DNA of 64,000 nucleotides from Prototheca cutis (taxonomy: Eukaryota > Chlorophyta > Trebouxiophyceae > Chlorellales > Chlorellaceae): positions 124,534 to 188,533 of the forward strand of contig BCIH01000012.1 in assembly GCA_002897115.2 (NCBI GenBank), written 5' to 3'. Each line of letters begins with the position of its first letter. The first letter of the stretch is position 1. Of this stretch, positions 11,871 through 22,343 are shown piece after piece. The translations under genes and the position numbers were made by a program. The notes under the pieces are model-generated. The model had not been told where the DNA came from, did no database searches, and saw only the letters and a list, made by a program, of their open reading frames with translations.

Positions 11871-14800
11871 CATGTTGCTGTACCTTCAAAGATCTGGCAG
11901 ACGAGGGCTGCGACGATTTCTTCGCTCATGACGCCGAGCGTCCTGTTCCACAGCGTGTTTTCCAGCACCTCGAGCATGGGCGCGTCGGCACCCCCCGCAG
12001 CGGCCGAGGCACAGGCCCGGTTGCCGCCGCCCTGGCCGGCCTTGGCAGTGCCACCTCCCGGCGTAGTCACTCGGCCGAGCATGGCCTTGAGGCTGCCACG
12101 GGACTTGGTGTGCAGGCTCCACGTCACGTAGCGAGTCGTAGACTGCAAGTCCTCCAGGCACCGCTGCCGGCACGCAGCCTCGGTGTCCTCGATGAACGCA
12201 TGGAAGGCGGCGCCCACGCGCTTGAGGAACAGGTCGTGGCCATTCAAGAACTGGCCGTCCCGCTGGAGAAGGTGCATGGAAATGGGCAGCATCCTCCTCT
12301 GGATATGTGCCAGTCGATACCCCAACTGCGTGCAGTGGCTGGTTGGCAGTTGTAGGGTTGGTGGGAGGAAAGGTGGAGCAGAGTCGATCCGACACAGGGC
12401 TGGCGGCAGTCGGTTGCCAGAGAGGCGTTGGAGCATGCGCAGCAGTTCTCACCCCTTGTTCCAATGCATCCCGGACATGCCCCCCGCTCCCCATGAAACA
12501 AGCAGACAGCCACCAGGAAATCAACCGACAGACCTGGTGGAGAAAGGGTTCGAAGATGTCGCGGGCCTTGGTCACCGCGATGACACAGGCCGTGCGGGTG
12601 TAGTTGACGCCGTCGTGGAAATCGTCAATCCCGCAAGCATTGACAATCTCCTCACGAGAGATGTCCGGACAAGTCATCTCCCCGACTCCTGTTTGTTTTG
12701 GGGTGCAAGCATGTTGGCCGGTTAATGGTAAGAGAACAAGGACCCTTAACAAATCACGCAGTGCATTCAAAATAAAGAGTGAAGGGCCGTACCAGCACGG
12801 AATTCAGCCATTGCACGGTGGTACTGTGCCCCGCCAAACAGCCTCATGTGGGCGTTGGGCAGCTGAGCCTCCACGTTGACGGCTTTGCCTGTGAGGGGGC
12901 AGAGGAAAGCGCCGCCACGCACGTGCTCGTCAGACAGCGTCTCGCCGAACCGTTCGGGCGGCGCGGTGACGGTTCCCCTGAGGAGCAGGCCGAGTTTGGC
13001 AATGAACGCTTCACGAAAGACGCGGCCCTTTTCCTTGAGGCGTTCGGGGTGCAGGTCGTTCAGCTCGGCCTGCGTGTCCTCCAGCTTCCGCGCCGCGCTG
13101 CGAAACTCGCGCTCGAGCACGGGGACGATCGTCGGCACATTTTCCAGGTACCGGCGCTGCAGCAGCTGCTCCAGGAAGCGCCGCAGCTGGCCCACGCCGA
13201 TCCGCGACCGCTCCCCGGGTGCCAGCCGCCGCCCCAGCCGCGATTCCAGCTCTGCATTGCATGGTGTGATGACGATGTCGACGATGATGATGTCATCATA
13301 GGTTTGCTGTTATCCTTGTTCAAGGGTTGTAATTGAGAATGAAGCTTTGCATTGTTCTAATTGGCCTTGAACATGCATTTACAAACAACTCCTCTCCCCA
13401 AACAGAATAAACGAAACAGTCGGTCTCGCCTGCGACGTCAAGGGCTTCGCGCTCGGCGGTGGCTTGACGAAAGTGTTCGTTGGAGCGGAAGATGGCGTCA
13501 GGGGAATTTCCCACGCGCCCCGAAGGCACAGACGTGAAAAAGGGGCTGCCGCCCAGCATGCCAGCCTCCAGCAACCGGGACGGCGGCCGCAGAAACATCT
13601 CAACATCCGAAGCCCGGGCAAACTGAGGGATCCGGGTGTCCAGCTTGGTAGACACCACCACCGTCCGAGACAGCGTAGGGTCCACCTGGCAGGGAGAGAG
13701 TTTTTGTCGTGCAGGCGGGGCTTCGTGTGTGTGGGGGNTTTTGTTTGTGAATTTGAATCTTTTTCTGTCCATCCATCCCAGAGGTGGGTTCATCAAAATG
13801 AAGACGCAAACAACGGAATCCATTCATCCGCCCACCAGCCCATCAACAACAAGCAAACGACAACCAGACAGTCGGGAGCAGTCTTGCCACCATACGAATC
13901 AAGGCAACAGACCTGCATGACGAGTCGCCTAGTCGTGGCATTGCTCCAGTCGTTGCTGTCCTCGAGGCAGAGGAGGATGTACTCGCGCTGCTCCATCTTC
14001 AGACGGACCATGGCCTCGACTTGGCGTGCGCTGGCCTGCAGGCTCGTGTTGCGCTTGCCGGGTGCGGCGGAGATGAGGCCGGGCGTGTCGATGATGGTCA
14101 GGTTTGGGCAGAACTTGTACTCAATCTTCACCACAATCTCCTTCGACCAAAACTGCCCCTCACGGTCCAGCCGCGCATTCTCGGCCTCGATGTGCTCCTG
14201 CAACTTGGGAGGAAAGAATCCTGAGCACTCGTGTATCTTGAAAACACGCACAAGCTACACCCTTCCTAGCAGGGCATTCACCAAAGGGCGAGACCCCATG
14301 ATGCAACCCCAACGCACCTGAAGTTCCTCCAGGGACACACCCTGCTCCCCAAAGTCTTCAGTGACCAAGTAGCAGTGGGGCTGCACACAGGCAGAGTTGT
14401 ACTTCATGTGCAGCGTGATGGGCCGCCGCGTCTTCGTGCCCCCTCCAACGTGGTTGAACTGGAACCCCATCAGCGCCTCCACCAAGGCTGCAGTCCAGGG
14501 CAGGAAAGAATCGAAGGCAACGGGTCATGTAACCACCATGTGTAATGAAATAGTGCTGCTGCCGACAGTATGGCATGGACATCATACAACAGGGCATGGT
14601 TGTCATCCATTACTTTGTGTCCTCCATGGGAAGTAGAGGTTTGGGGGAAGGGTCCTCACAAGAACAGGCAGGGCTCGACTCCTGGTACACCCCTCCACAA
14701 CGCCATCCACCCGCCCACCGGCCCACCTGATTTGCCGTCGGTCTGGTGGCCCACCACCAGGATGGCCGGGGCATCGAATGGTTTCTCAAAATCCTGGGCC

Positions 14801-15066
14801 AGGGCGTGCAGGTCATTGTACGCCTCGTATAGCCGCTCGTTGCCCGTGCGAAAGGCCCGCTCCGACCTGCCGGGGGACATCTCGCTGCTCAGCGGCACCT
14901 GCCCTTCGAGCTGGGAGGAGCGGGCCGTGGCACGACGGTGCAGGGACGCAGGAGTGCGGTGTGAGTCCTCCTGGTCTAGCAGACCGCTGAAGTGGCTGTT
15001 CTCCTGGGCGGGACGCTGCACCCGGGAGTTGGTGGACGCGTGCATGGCCAGCCAGCGCTCGGCCAT
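11156..15066 (-). CDS. DRP5B: Dynamin-related protein DRP5B/ARC5, plastid (and peroxisome) division GTPase
   Basis: Eight minus-strand exons (15066-14727, 14487-14318, 14197-13913, 13685-13430, 13251-12793, 12688-12534, 12325-11884, 11661-11156) close in frame to 870 residues. GTPase motifs: P-loop GHQTDGKS at 106-113, switch region GGGTKTRRPITLHMKY, DTPG near 207, TKLD near 279. The stalk blocks GETLSDEHVRGGAF, MRLFGGAQYHRAMAEFR and REEIVNACGIDDFHDGVNYT, and the effector-like ELKFNCFFLMPLLDAF, are diagnostic of DRP5B, which pinches the outer side of the chloroplast division site. The protein is longer than Arabidopsis ARC5 through an extended N terminus and a Ser/Gly-rich C-terminal tail. 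Intron 4 uses a GC donor (see findings). Intron 3 contains one N. Intron 7 carries a (CA)n tract. Confidence 0.95.
11826..11868. repeat. (CA)n microsatellite in DRP5B intron 7
   Basis: About 21 AC units on the plus strand, read as (GT)n in the sense of the host gene. It lies within intron 11662-11883, close to the donor. Confidence 0.95.
13252..13429 (-). other. GC-AG intron 4 of DRP5B
   Basis: The exon ends CGCAG|GCGAGA and the acceptor is TGCAG|AGCTGG, joined at phase 1. This restores DVAELESRLGRR, which lines up residue for residue with DIASLEKKLGRL in plant ARC5 as remembered. A GT-AG alternative two codons upstream would delete three residues. Confidence 0.7.
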
Positions 15067-15459
15067 GGCGCACTCGGTGGTCGGAAGAGCCACCAAGCCG
15101 CCTTGCTGGCTCTAGAACGCTGGTCTCTGGCGATGTTTGGTGGTTTGCACGGGCTCGCCGAGGCATCTGTAACCGATTCGACGATTCCGGGCAGCTGCAA
15201 GGGCCCTGACCCTTCCCATGTCGACAGATCGGCCAGGTTCAAAATTGCCACATCGGAGGCGCGCGAGTGTCCTGTCCGGCGCTCTTCACGGCACAGCACC
15301 CAATCTGCCAGATGGACTCGAATCGCCTCAACATGAACTATATGAAGCAATTTTGTTAGGATTTAATATTCATGCCTGCCCAATAAACGGCGACGCAGTC
15401 TGAAACTCCAGAACGGGCTTGAATTTGGCAAACGGAGTGCGGGTGCGGAACTCGATGCA
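15067..15459. promoter_or_regulatory. Divergent promoter region DRP5B / EIF1AD
   Basis: 393 bases separate the two start codons. No TATA box was recognised on either strand. Confidence 0.4.
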
Positions 15460-16378
15460 ATGAGCAGGAGAAAGTATGTCACTTTGCAAGCCCTGCAGCA
15501 GGAGATTGGGCCCCCTGCGGAAGGGGAGAGCATCGTCAGAGCGGTTGGGAGCAGAGGAAGCAACATTATGGAGGTGGGCAGGGATGCTTGTGGGAGCTTA
15601 TGACGGTGGGTAGCATTGGCAAGGAGAGTGTGTGTGTGATGGTGGCAGGTGCTAGGGGTTTTGTGTTTTGCCCTTACAGNCCCCCCGCCCCTCTAGTGGT
15701 ATTGCGTCGGTTCATGCACATGCCATGTGGTACAGAGCTGGAACGACACACCAGAGGGCACTGCACTGTACATTGCAGCACTGCGGTGTCCGATGCCTGA
15801 CCTACCACCTCCCTGGACCTGCAGGTTGAATTCCCCGACGGTCGGCGGACGCTGTGCCTCATTCCGGCTAAATTCCACAAAAAGCTCTGGATAAAGAACG
15901 GAAATTTCCTGGTGGTGGAGGCGGCAGAGGGCGTTGACGCCGCGGTGACTGGGCAAATCGTCCAAGTGCTGTACGCTGATCACGTCAAGCAGCTCCAGCG
16001 CATGCCTGGCGTCTGGTGAGAAGCTGTTGCGTGATTGGGCATCACAAGGGTCTCGACATGCTGCGCTGCAGGATGTGAATTGAGACCGTGGTTCGGGGGG
16101 GACAGTGGATCTCGCCTGTGCAATGCGCGGTGTGTCCCCGGGGTTTCCGGGGATTGCACCCCCTTGAAAAGCATGTTGGCATCCCACTCCACAGGCCAGA
16201 AGAGTTCAAGACACGGGCCGGCGGTGCCGAGGAGGATCCTAGGGACGAAGAAGACCTGCCTAGCTTGGACGGCAGTGATGACGGAAGCAGCGACGAAGAC
16301 GGGCTGCCGCCCTTGGAAAAGATCAACAACCGACGGGTCATCGAGTACCCTGTGTCTTCCGACAGCGACAGCGATTAA
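15460..16378 (+). CDS. EIF1AD: eIF1A-domain RNA-binding protein EIF1AD
   Basis: Exons 15460-15573, 15825-16015 and 16195-16378 close to 162 residues, matching the roughly 165 of animal EIF1AD. Exon 1 encodes MSRRKYVTLQALQQEIG and then ESIVRAVGSRGSNIME. Exon 2 encodes the S1-like OB fold, with LCLIPAKFHKKLWIKNGNFL and VVEAAEGVDAAVTGQIVQVL. Exon 3 encodes an acidic Asp/Ser-rich tail ending in DSDSD. The order of OB fold then acidic tail, and the KFHKKLWIK signature, separate it from eIF1A itself, which has KFRKKVWI and a different C terminus. Family members are nuclear and implicated in late 40S ribosome maturation. Intron 1 holds an N at 15680. The gene is divergent from DRP5B. Confidence 0.88.
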
Positions 16379-17087
16379 GCAGCAGCCCAATGGGCGTGTC
16401 TCCCCCTCTGCACATGGACAGAGATCAGCTTGTCCATGTGCTAGCTTTTCGCCCACCAGAGAGTCTGTCTGCCTCCTACGAGCGCCGGCTGGAGACGGCT
16501 CTGTCACGCTCACCCCTATTTCATTGGCCTGGTATTCATTTGTGCCTCCTGCCAGCTCTCCCTGTTAAACCTGCGGCCAGCTGCCAGTGATGACGCGCCC
16601 TGCATGCCACCAGCAATGGTGCTCTTCCTTTACAGAACTCATTTACACATCCATTGGAACGATAGACGTCGGGCAATGTACGTGCATGTACAAGAGCGCA
16701 CCGCTCGGAGGACCAGGAACCCTCGTCTGTGGCAAGGGCTCAGAAAGCACAGCATCGTCCTTCCAGGAAAGTAAGAAAACCTGAGCAGGCACAGACATAT
16801 CGACTGTGCCTGGCCAGTCGCAGCACAGGACAACGACATCAACAAGGATTGCAACAGCTCCGCCCGGGGGAATATGTCTGCTCTTCTCACGCATTTTCCG
16901 TGGTGGAATTAGGGTTGTGCAGGTGTGGGATAAAATGCAGGGCTCTTGGGATGGATGAGGAGTGCAGGACATCTGGTGCAAAAAGTTTGACACTGATCCA
17001 GTCATGGAGGCGATGCACCACTCAGCGCACGTTATTCCTGAGGCAGCAAGGGCCCATGGCCTGGTCCTGGCCTCTGCACTCCATTAT
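16379..17087. other. Convergent intergenic region (EIF1AD / HAOX)
   Basis: About 0.7 kb between two 3' ends. No supportable gene was seen. It should contain both 3' UTRs. Confidence 0.5.
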
Positions 17088-18852
17088 TCAGAGACGTGCA
17101 GGAGGAATGGCCAGTGGGCCCCCCACCGGCGGGATGACGAACTGCGGGCCCAGGTGCTTGAGCGAGGGCGCGCCTGCCAGGGCCATGCTCATCTCCAGCT
17201 CCGTCCGCAGCGTCCGGAACACGGCTTTGACCCCTGCCTCCCCATCAATACTCAGGCCCCACAGCACGGGGCGGCCCACAAGCACGGCTGCCGCACCCAG
17301 GCACAGGCACTTCAGGACGTCCGTCCCGCGCCGGACCCCGCCGTCGACCAGCACGGGCACCCGGCCGTTCACAGCCCGGACCACGGGACCCAGCGCATCG
17401 ATGCCCGAGGGGGTCGAGTCCAACTGCCGCCCGCCGTGGTTGCTCACGATGATGCCCGCTGCACCAGCCTGCACCGCCGCCCGAGCGTCATCGGGTGCCA
17501 GAATTCCCTGGGGGGTGTTTTTTGTGTGTTTTGATGGGTTGCATTCTTGTTGTTTGAGTCCATTGAAGGCATGCACGTGAGACAACAAAAGACGGGTTAA
17601 CAATACAAGAGCCAAGGCTGGATCTTCTTAGAAGACACAGCAACACATATGCCCCCCCCCCCCCTTCCCGTAAGATACCTTGACGATAATCGGTAGGTCT
17701 GTGGTGGTCTTGAGCCAGGTCAAAAAGTCCCAGGTGAGCGAGGGATCAATCTGCGATGTGAAAAATGCACCAAAGCCCGAGCCCGTGCCGTAGCGGCTGC
17801 CGTCCTGAACCTTGTCGGCAAGATCATCGAGGTTGGCCAACCGAAGGTGCTGTGGGATGTTGAACCGGTGCACATCATCCACATCCCTCTTGCCTGTGTT
17901 GTCACAAGGAGGAGGTTGAGTGGGTGAGCTAGGAGGCTGCCAGCAAGCGAAACGACGAAGCAGGCAGGGGCCTTCAGAAACGCCATGGTCTGCCCATGCT
18001 AAACAAAACAGGAGAAAACCATCCCTGCCAAGCCACGACACGACACTTGCCAAGTCTGGGTGCATCAACCGTAACCACTAGAGCTTTAAAGCCTGCGGCG
18101 GCGGCCCGCTTGACCATGCGCTCGGTCACGGTCCTGTCTTTGAGCACGTAGAGCTGGTACCACAGAGGTGCGCCCGGGGCTGCAGTGCCAACCTCGGCGG
18201 CAGACATGGTGGCCATGCTGGACAGTACCATGCCCGTGCCCTCAGCCGCGGCGGCGCGGGCGACGGCTGCCTCCCCCTCGTGGTGCGCCATGCATTGCAT
18301 GGCCATCGGTTCCGCCAGGATGGGCGCCGCAAATTTAGACCCTGGCAGGAGGGAATTTGGTCGTCATGAGGCTGGGTTTCATGCAGGGGTCCATACAGGA
18401 CAAAGAGGGCCGACATTGCGCGCGTCACAATGGATCTATGCACACTGGGGGTGCTGCCCTCCACCTCATTGGGTGAGAGAAGGTCACCCGATCCTTTGAC
18501 CAACACACACACACACTCTGCCCACAACCTGTGATTCATACAATGCAACCTAGGCAGAGGCAGTACCGGGGCATCCAAATGCTGCAACCATGTCAGGCCA
18601 GGAGCATCAAACGAGCAGGGTGGCACCCCATTCCATCCACCCACCAAAGAGGGTGGTACTGGTGTCCACCTTGGACACATCTACCATGCACCGGGGCAGG
18701 AGGCGCCAGCGAGAGAACGCAGCAATGTTATCCTTGGCGCTAAAACCCCGCTCCGAGTAGCCGGTGTAGTAACCGGCAATGGAGGCCGGAAGCCGGGGTA
18801 CGGCTTCCGACTCCAGAGCGTCCAGGCTCAGGATCTTGGGTTGCACATTCAT
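17088..18852 (-). CDS. HAO: Peroxisomal (S)-2-hydroxy-acid oxidase (glycolate/lactate oxidase family, FMN)
   Basis: Minus-strand exons 18852-18645, 18341-18051, 17893-17679 and 17507-17088 close to 377 residues (plant glycolate oxidase is about 370). FMN-dependent oxidation of an (S)-2-hydroxy acid to the 2-oxo acid yields H2O2. Visible features are the N-terminal [12 protein letters not shown] with its active-site Tyr, [38 protein letters not shown], the catalytic His/Arg block [12 protein letters not shown], and the phosphate-binding DGGVRRGTD and GRPVLWGL. The last three residues, ARL, form a PTS1, so the enzyme should be peroxisomal. Whether it prefers glycolate or lactate cannot be told from motifs alone. 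Intron 2 uses a GC donor. Intron 3 begins with a long G run. Confidence 0.92.
17651..17664. repeat. C14/G14 homopolymer at the start of HAO intron 3
   Basis: A run of about 14 C on the plus strand, read as G in the sense of the oxidase gene. It lies about 15 bases past the donor of the intron 17508-17678. Confidence 0.85.
17894..18050 (-). other. GC-AG intron 2 of the 2-hydroxy-acid oxidase
   Basis: The donor is G|GCAAGT, the ideal GC-type 5' splice site, and the acceptor is CACAG|GC, phase 1. It gives [14 protein letters not shown], the same length as PRLGRREADIKNRF in plant enzymes as remembered. The nearest GT-AG alternative drops one residue. Confidence 0.75.
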
Positions 18853-19221
18853 GACCGGAGATCAGCGTCGTGTCGGCAGGGGGTGCGGCCTAGCTCGTGG
18901 CCTCGCCGGAATCATACCAACAAAGGAGACCGCAATGACCCACTCCAAAACATGATGTGATGGGAAGAGGAGACGTCTCGGTGGGCAGATGACGTGAGAA
19001 ACGCCGCAGCTGACGCCCCGCTCCGGCAGCCACGGAGGCCAAAGCCTTCCTCTGGATCGAGGTGGGGATTCGCGAGATGATGCATTTCCCCCAGTCCCAT
19101 CACGGAAACCAGCGCCGCGCGCCATGTCCCCACGAGAAAACCCCCTACAAACGTGCACTTCCTGCTGCAAATGCAATCGTGATCAGGCTAGAAGAAAGAC
19201 GTCACAAGGCAGGCGGACACC
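18853..19221. promoter_or_regulatory. Divergent promoter region HAO / lumazine synthase
   Basis: 369 bases lie between two start codons on opposite strands. Nothing coding was seen. No clear TATA box. Confidence 0.4.
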
Positions 19222-20624
19222 ATGCCGACCAGCCCCGCGACTACCAGCCTGCAGCGGTCTGCCGTCGCTGGGCGCCATGCAGGCTCCGCCAGGATGGCTC
19301 AGCGCGTGACTGTGCTCTCCCGCGCGGTCTGCCGACCCAGGGTTTCAGGTACGCATTCTAAGATGCACGCAGCATTTCGCGCGATGGCCAGTTGGCGGGT
19401 CAGTTCTGTTTGCCTGGCTCCTTCCCTCGAGGTGGGTGGTGGCTCCCTCCCAATCCTCATTGCATTGCCGCGCACCCCCTTTCCGCAGTTGAGGCGGCCA
19501 GGGCGCCTCCGCGGCGCAGGCAGCTGTCTCACGGGACCACCTACTATGTGAGTGCCAAGAGCGACGATGCGGAGACCTCTCCAGCGTCTGCGGAGGCCGA
19601 AGAGGAGCCGGCTGCGGCCGAGGGCGAGGAGGGGGAGGAGTTTGCCGGGAGCAGCGACGAGTCAGACCTGGAGTATGGACTGGGCGGCGAGACCTTTGAG
19701 GGCAGCCTGGACGGCAGCGGCCTGCGCATCGGCATCGTCGTCGCGCGCTTCAACGAGCTCGTCACGCGCCCGCTGCTGGAAGGCGCCAAGTCGGCGCTGG
19801 AGCGCCACTGGGTCGACGTCGACAACGACGTCGATGTGCGTTGTGCTAGTTATTTGTGTGTAGTGCGTGGATGGATGGGTGTGTTGGAGGTGCTCGCTTG
19901 AGAGGTGCTTGTTTGTGTTTGCAAATCAACCACCTCAACCCGAAACTTCCCACCAAATGGCCATGCTGACAGGTGGCGTGGGTGCCCGGCGCATTTGAGC
20001 TGCCAATTGTCGCCAAGGCCATGGCCAAGTCGGGCAAGTACGACGCCGTCATCGCCATCGGCACCGTGGTACGCCAGGCAGTGGGGGTGACAGCTGTCCT
20101 TTGGGCTTGATTCCTGTTCAGTCCCCTTCTTCCCGTCCCCATCGTATCCGCACATAACAGCCCATGGACCCACCCAATCATCAAAAACAGCGCCAAGAAA
20201 CAGCAAAACACCATTAATAATTACACAGGTCCGGGGCTCGACGGGTCACTACGATGCGGTCGTCGGCGGGGCGACCAGCGGCGTGCTCGGCGCCGGCGTC
20301 GACACAGGCGTGCCGGTGGTCTTCAACGTGCTCACGTGTGACACCATGGAACAGGTAGGAGAGTGTGGTGTATTTTGCAAAACATATTGCACGGGGGCTT
20401 TGTGCAGAAATGGATGCCTTGGCATGGGAGTGTGGCTGAGGAAGACAACTGTTCTGCAACCCCCCCAACTCCTCCCCCACCCCAATGCACGACCAACTCA
20501 GGCGATGGACCGTGCGGGTGGCAAGGCAGGCAACAAGGGCGCGGAGTCTGCGGCCACTGCAGTGGAGATGGCCAACTTGCTGGCAAGCATGCGGGAGGAG
20601 GGCGTTGCCGCTGATCCCTGGTGA
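19222..20624 (+). CDS. RIBH: 6,7-dimethyl-8-ribityllumazine synthase, plastid
   Basis: Penultimate step of riboflavin synthesis: 5-amino-6-ribitylaminouracil plus dihydroxybutanone phosphate gives lumazine. Exons 19222-19348, 19489-19835, 19973-20068, 20229-20354 and 20502-20624 close to 272 residues. The core starts near residue 118 with [20 protein letters not shown], then [35 protein letters not shown] with the catalytic His, [20 protein letters not shown] and the end block [14 protein letters not shown]. The N-terminal Ser/Thr/Arg-rich stretch reads as a plastid transit peptide. Between it and the core lies an unusually acidic segment (about residues 68-104). TGTAA follows at 20696-20700. 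Confidence 0.95.
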
Positions 20625-20695
20625 CCTCATTCAACCGAACCACGCCTCAGGAAATCAGTCAACCTCTCTCCCATCACCACAGAACGGTGCCGACA

Positions 20696-20700
20696 TGTAA
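20696..20700 (+). promoter_or_regulatory. Candidate poly(A) signal (TGTAA) of lumazine synthase
   Basis: This motif lies 72 bases past the stop codon, in the position typical of green-algal poly(A) signals. Not experimentally shown. Confidence 0.4.
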
Positions 20701-21088
20701 TAGTCTCGTGCAAAATGGGTTGAAAGGAAGTGGATGCATCATGACCAGCAAGCAAAATATCTGTTGCTCTGTCTTTCTGCCAGGGCCCGAGACCCCCCCT
20801 TCCCCCTCTCCCCATGCGCCCTGCCCAGCTTCCCGGCACCTCCCCATTCGAAGGGAGATTTGCCGGAGCGAATCCACAGCGAAAACGCCCAGAAATAATC
20901 TTCTCACTGGCCGAGAGAACTGCACAAAATCATGTGGCGCTCATATTGCATGTTAATTTCCTTTTTTGAAACTGAGGAGTAGACTGCAAACAGACAGTTC
21001 ATTTGCGAAGAGAATTGGCGAGCTGCCCCGAGGGCCTACGCGCCGCGGTTGCAAGCTTTGGGATCTCGGGCGGACGCCCAGCATTGTC
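20701..21088. other. Intergenic: lumazine synthase / YccF gene
   Basis: No supportable coding segment. Presumably the promoter and 5' UTR of the downstream membrane protein gene. Confidence 0.45.
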
Positions 21089-21944
21089 ATGAATATCAGG
21101 CGGACCATTGATGAGGTCATCGTATGGGGAAACAGGAGCCCCATCCTGCCCCTCCGTCGGGCGATATGGATCGTGACGGGGGGCCTCTGGTTGAGCATTC
21201 TTTACTGCATTGCCGCAGTGGGCATGCTGGCCACCATCGTGTTCGCCCCTTTTGCGCTGCAAGTGCTGCGCATCGCCATGTTTGCTCTGGATGGGGGCAT
21301 CACAGTGGAACCCTACATCAAGTCATACAGCTTCTCCTTCACGGTGGGTGCCCTATCAGCGCCATGACGGATGGTTCGGTTTGGGCGCCGAATGACATCC
21401 TGCCGCCAGCTCTGCACGTGTGTGTGGGGAAGATTACCCTGCTGCCAGTGTCAAAAATTGACTAAAGGTATGTATATCAACAGCAATAATGATGACCATG
21501 CTGTAGGGCGCCTCTTTCTTCGACAACCCAGCACATCCGTACACCATTGCGGCCAACGTTGCTTGGGCGGTGCTGTTTGGCTGGGGCCTGGTGTTGGCGC
21601 ACCTGAGCGCTGCGTTGATCCAGGCACTCTCCATCGTTGGGCTGAGCACCGCAATCCTGAATGTGCAGTTGGCAACCTATGTCATGTGCGTCTGGCAGCT
21701 GGGGGGCTGGGGAGTAGTTGCTGACGTCCACGGGTGCTTCTGCCCCACAAGGTGGGATCGCAAATCGCCAGTTCCTGACGCACAGCTCCCATCCTTGCAC
21801 TCATCACACCGCAGCTGGCCATTTGGGAGGTGCCTGCGTGATCGGCCGCTTCCCACGACGCTGGAACAGCTGTATGCGCTTCGGGAGGAGCAGGCCATGC
21901 AGAAGAGCACCCAGAGGCTCTACACTGCGGAGAACAGCGTGTGA
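21089..21944 (+). CDS. YccF-domain (DUF307) integral membrane protein
   Basis: Exons 21089-21343, 21507-21685 and 21815-21944 close to 187 residues. Two hydrophobic blocks match the paired YccF domain of bacteria: LRRAIWIVTGGLWLSILYCI plus a further span, and TIAANVAWAVLFGWGLVLAH followed by LSAALIQALSIVGLSTAILN. The junction of exons 2 and 3 restores IWPFGR, the hallmark end of the YccF domain (WPVGRRV in E. coli). A charged, helical C terminus follows (LEQLYALREEQAMQKSTQRL). E. coli YccF is a 148-residue inner-membrane protein of unclear function, so no function is assigned. Introns show that the gene is nuclear, not a bacterial contaminant. No strong targeting peptide is seen, so its membrane is unknown. 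Confidence 0.75.
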
Positions 21945-22343
21945 TCTGGGGCCCATTTCATTCATTTGCCTTGCAATTTGAGTTTGCAGCAACTTTGCTG
22001 ATCGAATGCATGTTGCTTCGCTTGCTGTCTTTCCTCTTTCTTTTTTTTAACCCGTCAGAGCTGGTGAGCACTTGCTCCTTTCCCGGGCGACCGCCCGCCA
22101 TTTGCACGAGTGGCCCGCTTTCCACGTGCACTGGTGACTCCTTGCACGTCGCCAGATTGTGCTCCTCTTCATCACTAAGAATGGGTTCACAACGGCAACA
22201 TCATCGCAGTTGCCAGCTTGACGACAAATGAGGAATCATTTCTTTGTATGAGAGCACGGCGCACAAAGTCAGAGAATTCCCTGCCACAGCTACGTTGCAA
22301 GTTTGGTTCCACAGACGGTTTATTTGTAAAGGCCTAGGGTGAT
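21945..22343. other. Convergent intergenic region
   Basis: About 0.4 kb between the YccF gene and the 3' end of the secreted repeat gene. No gene seen. Confidence 0.45.
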
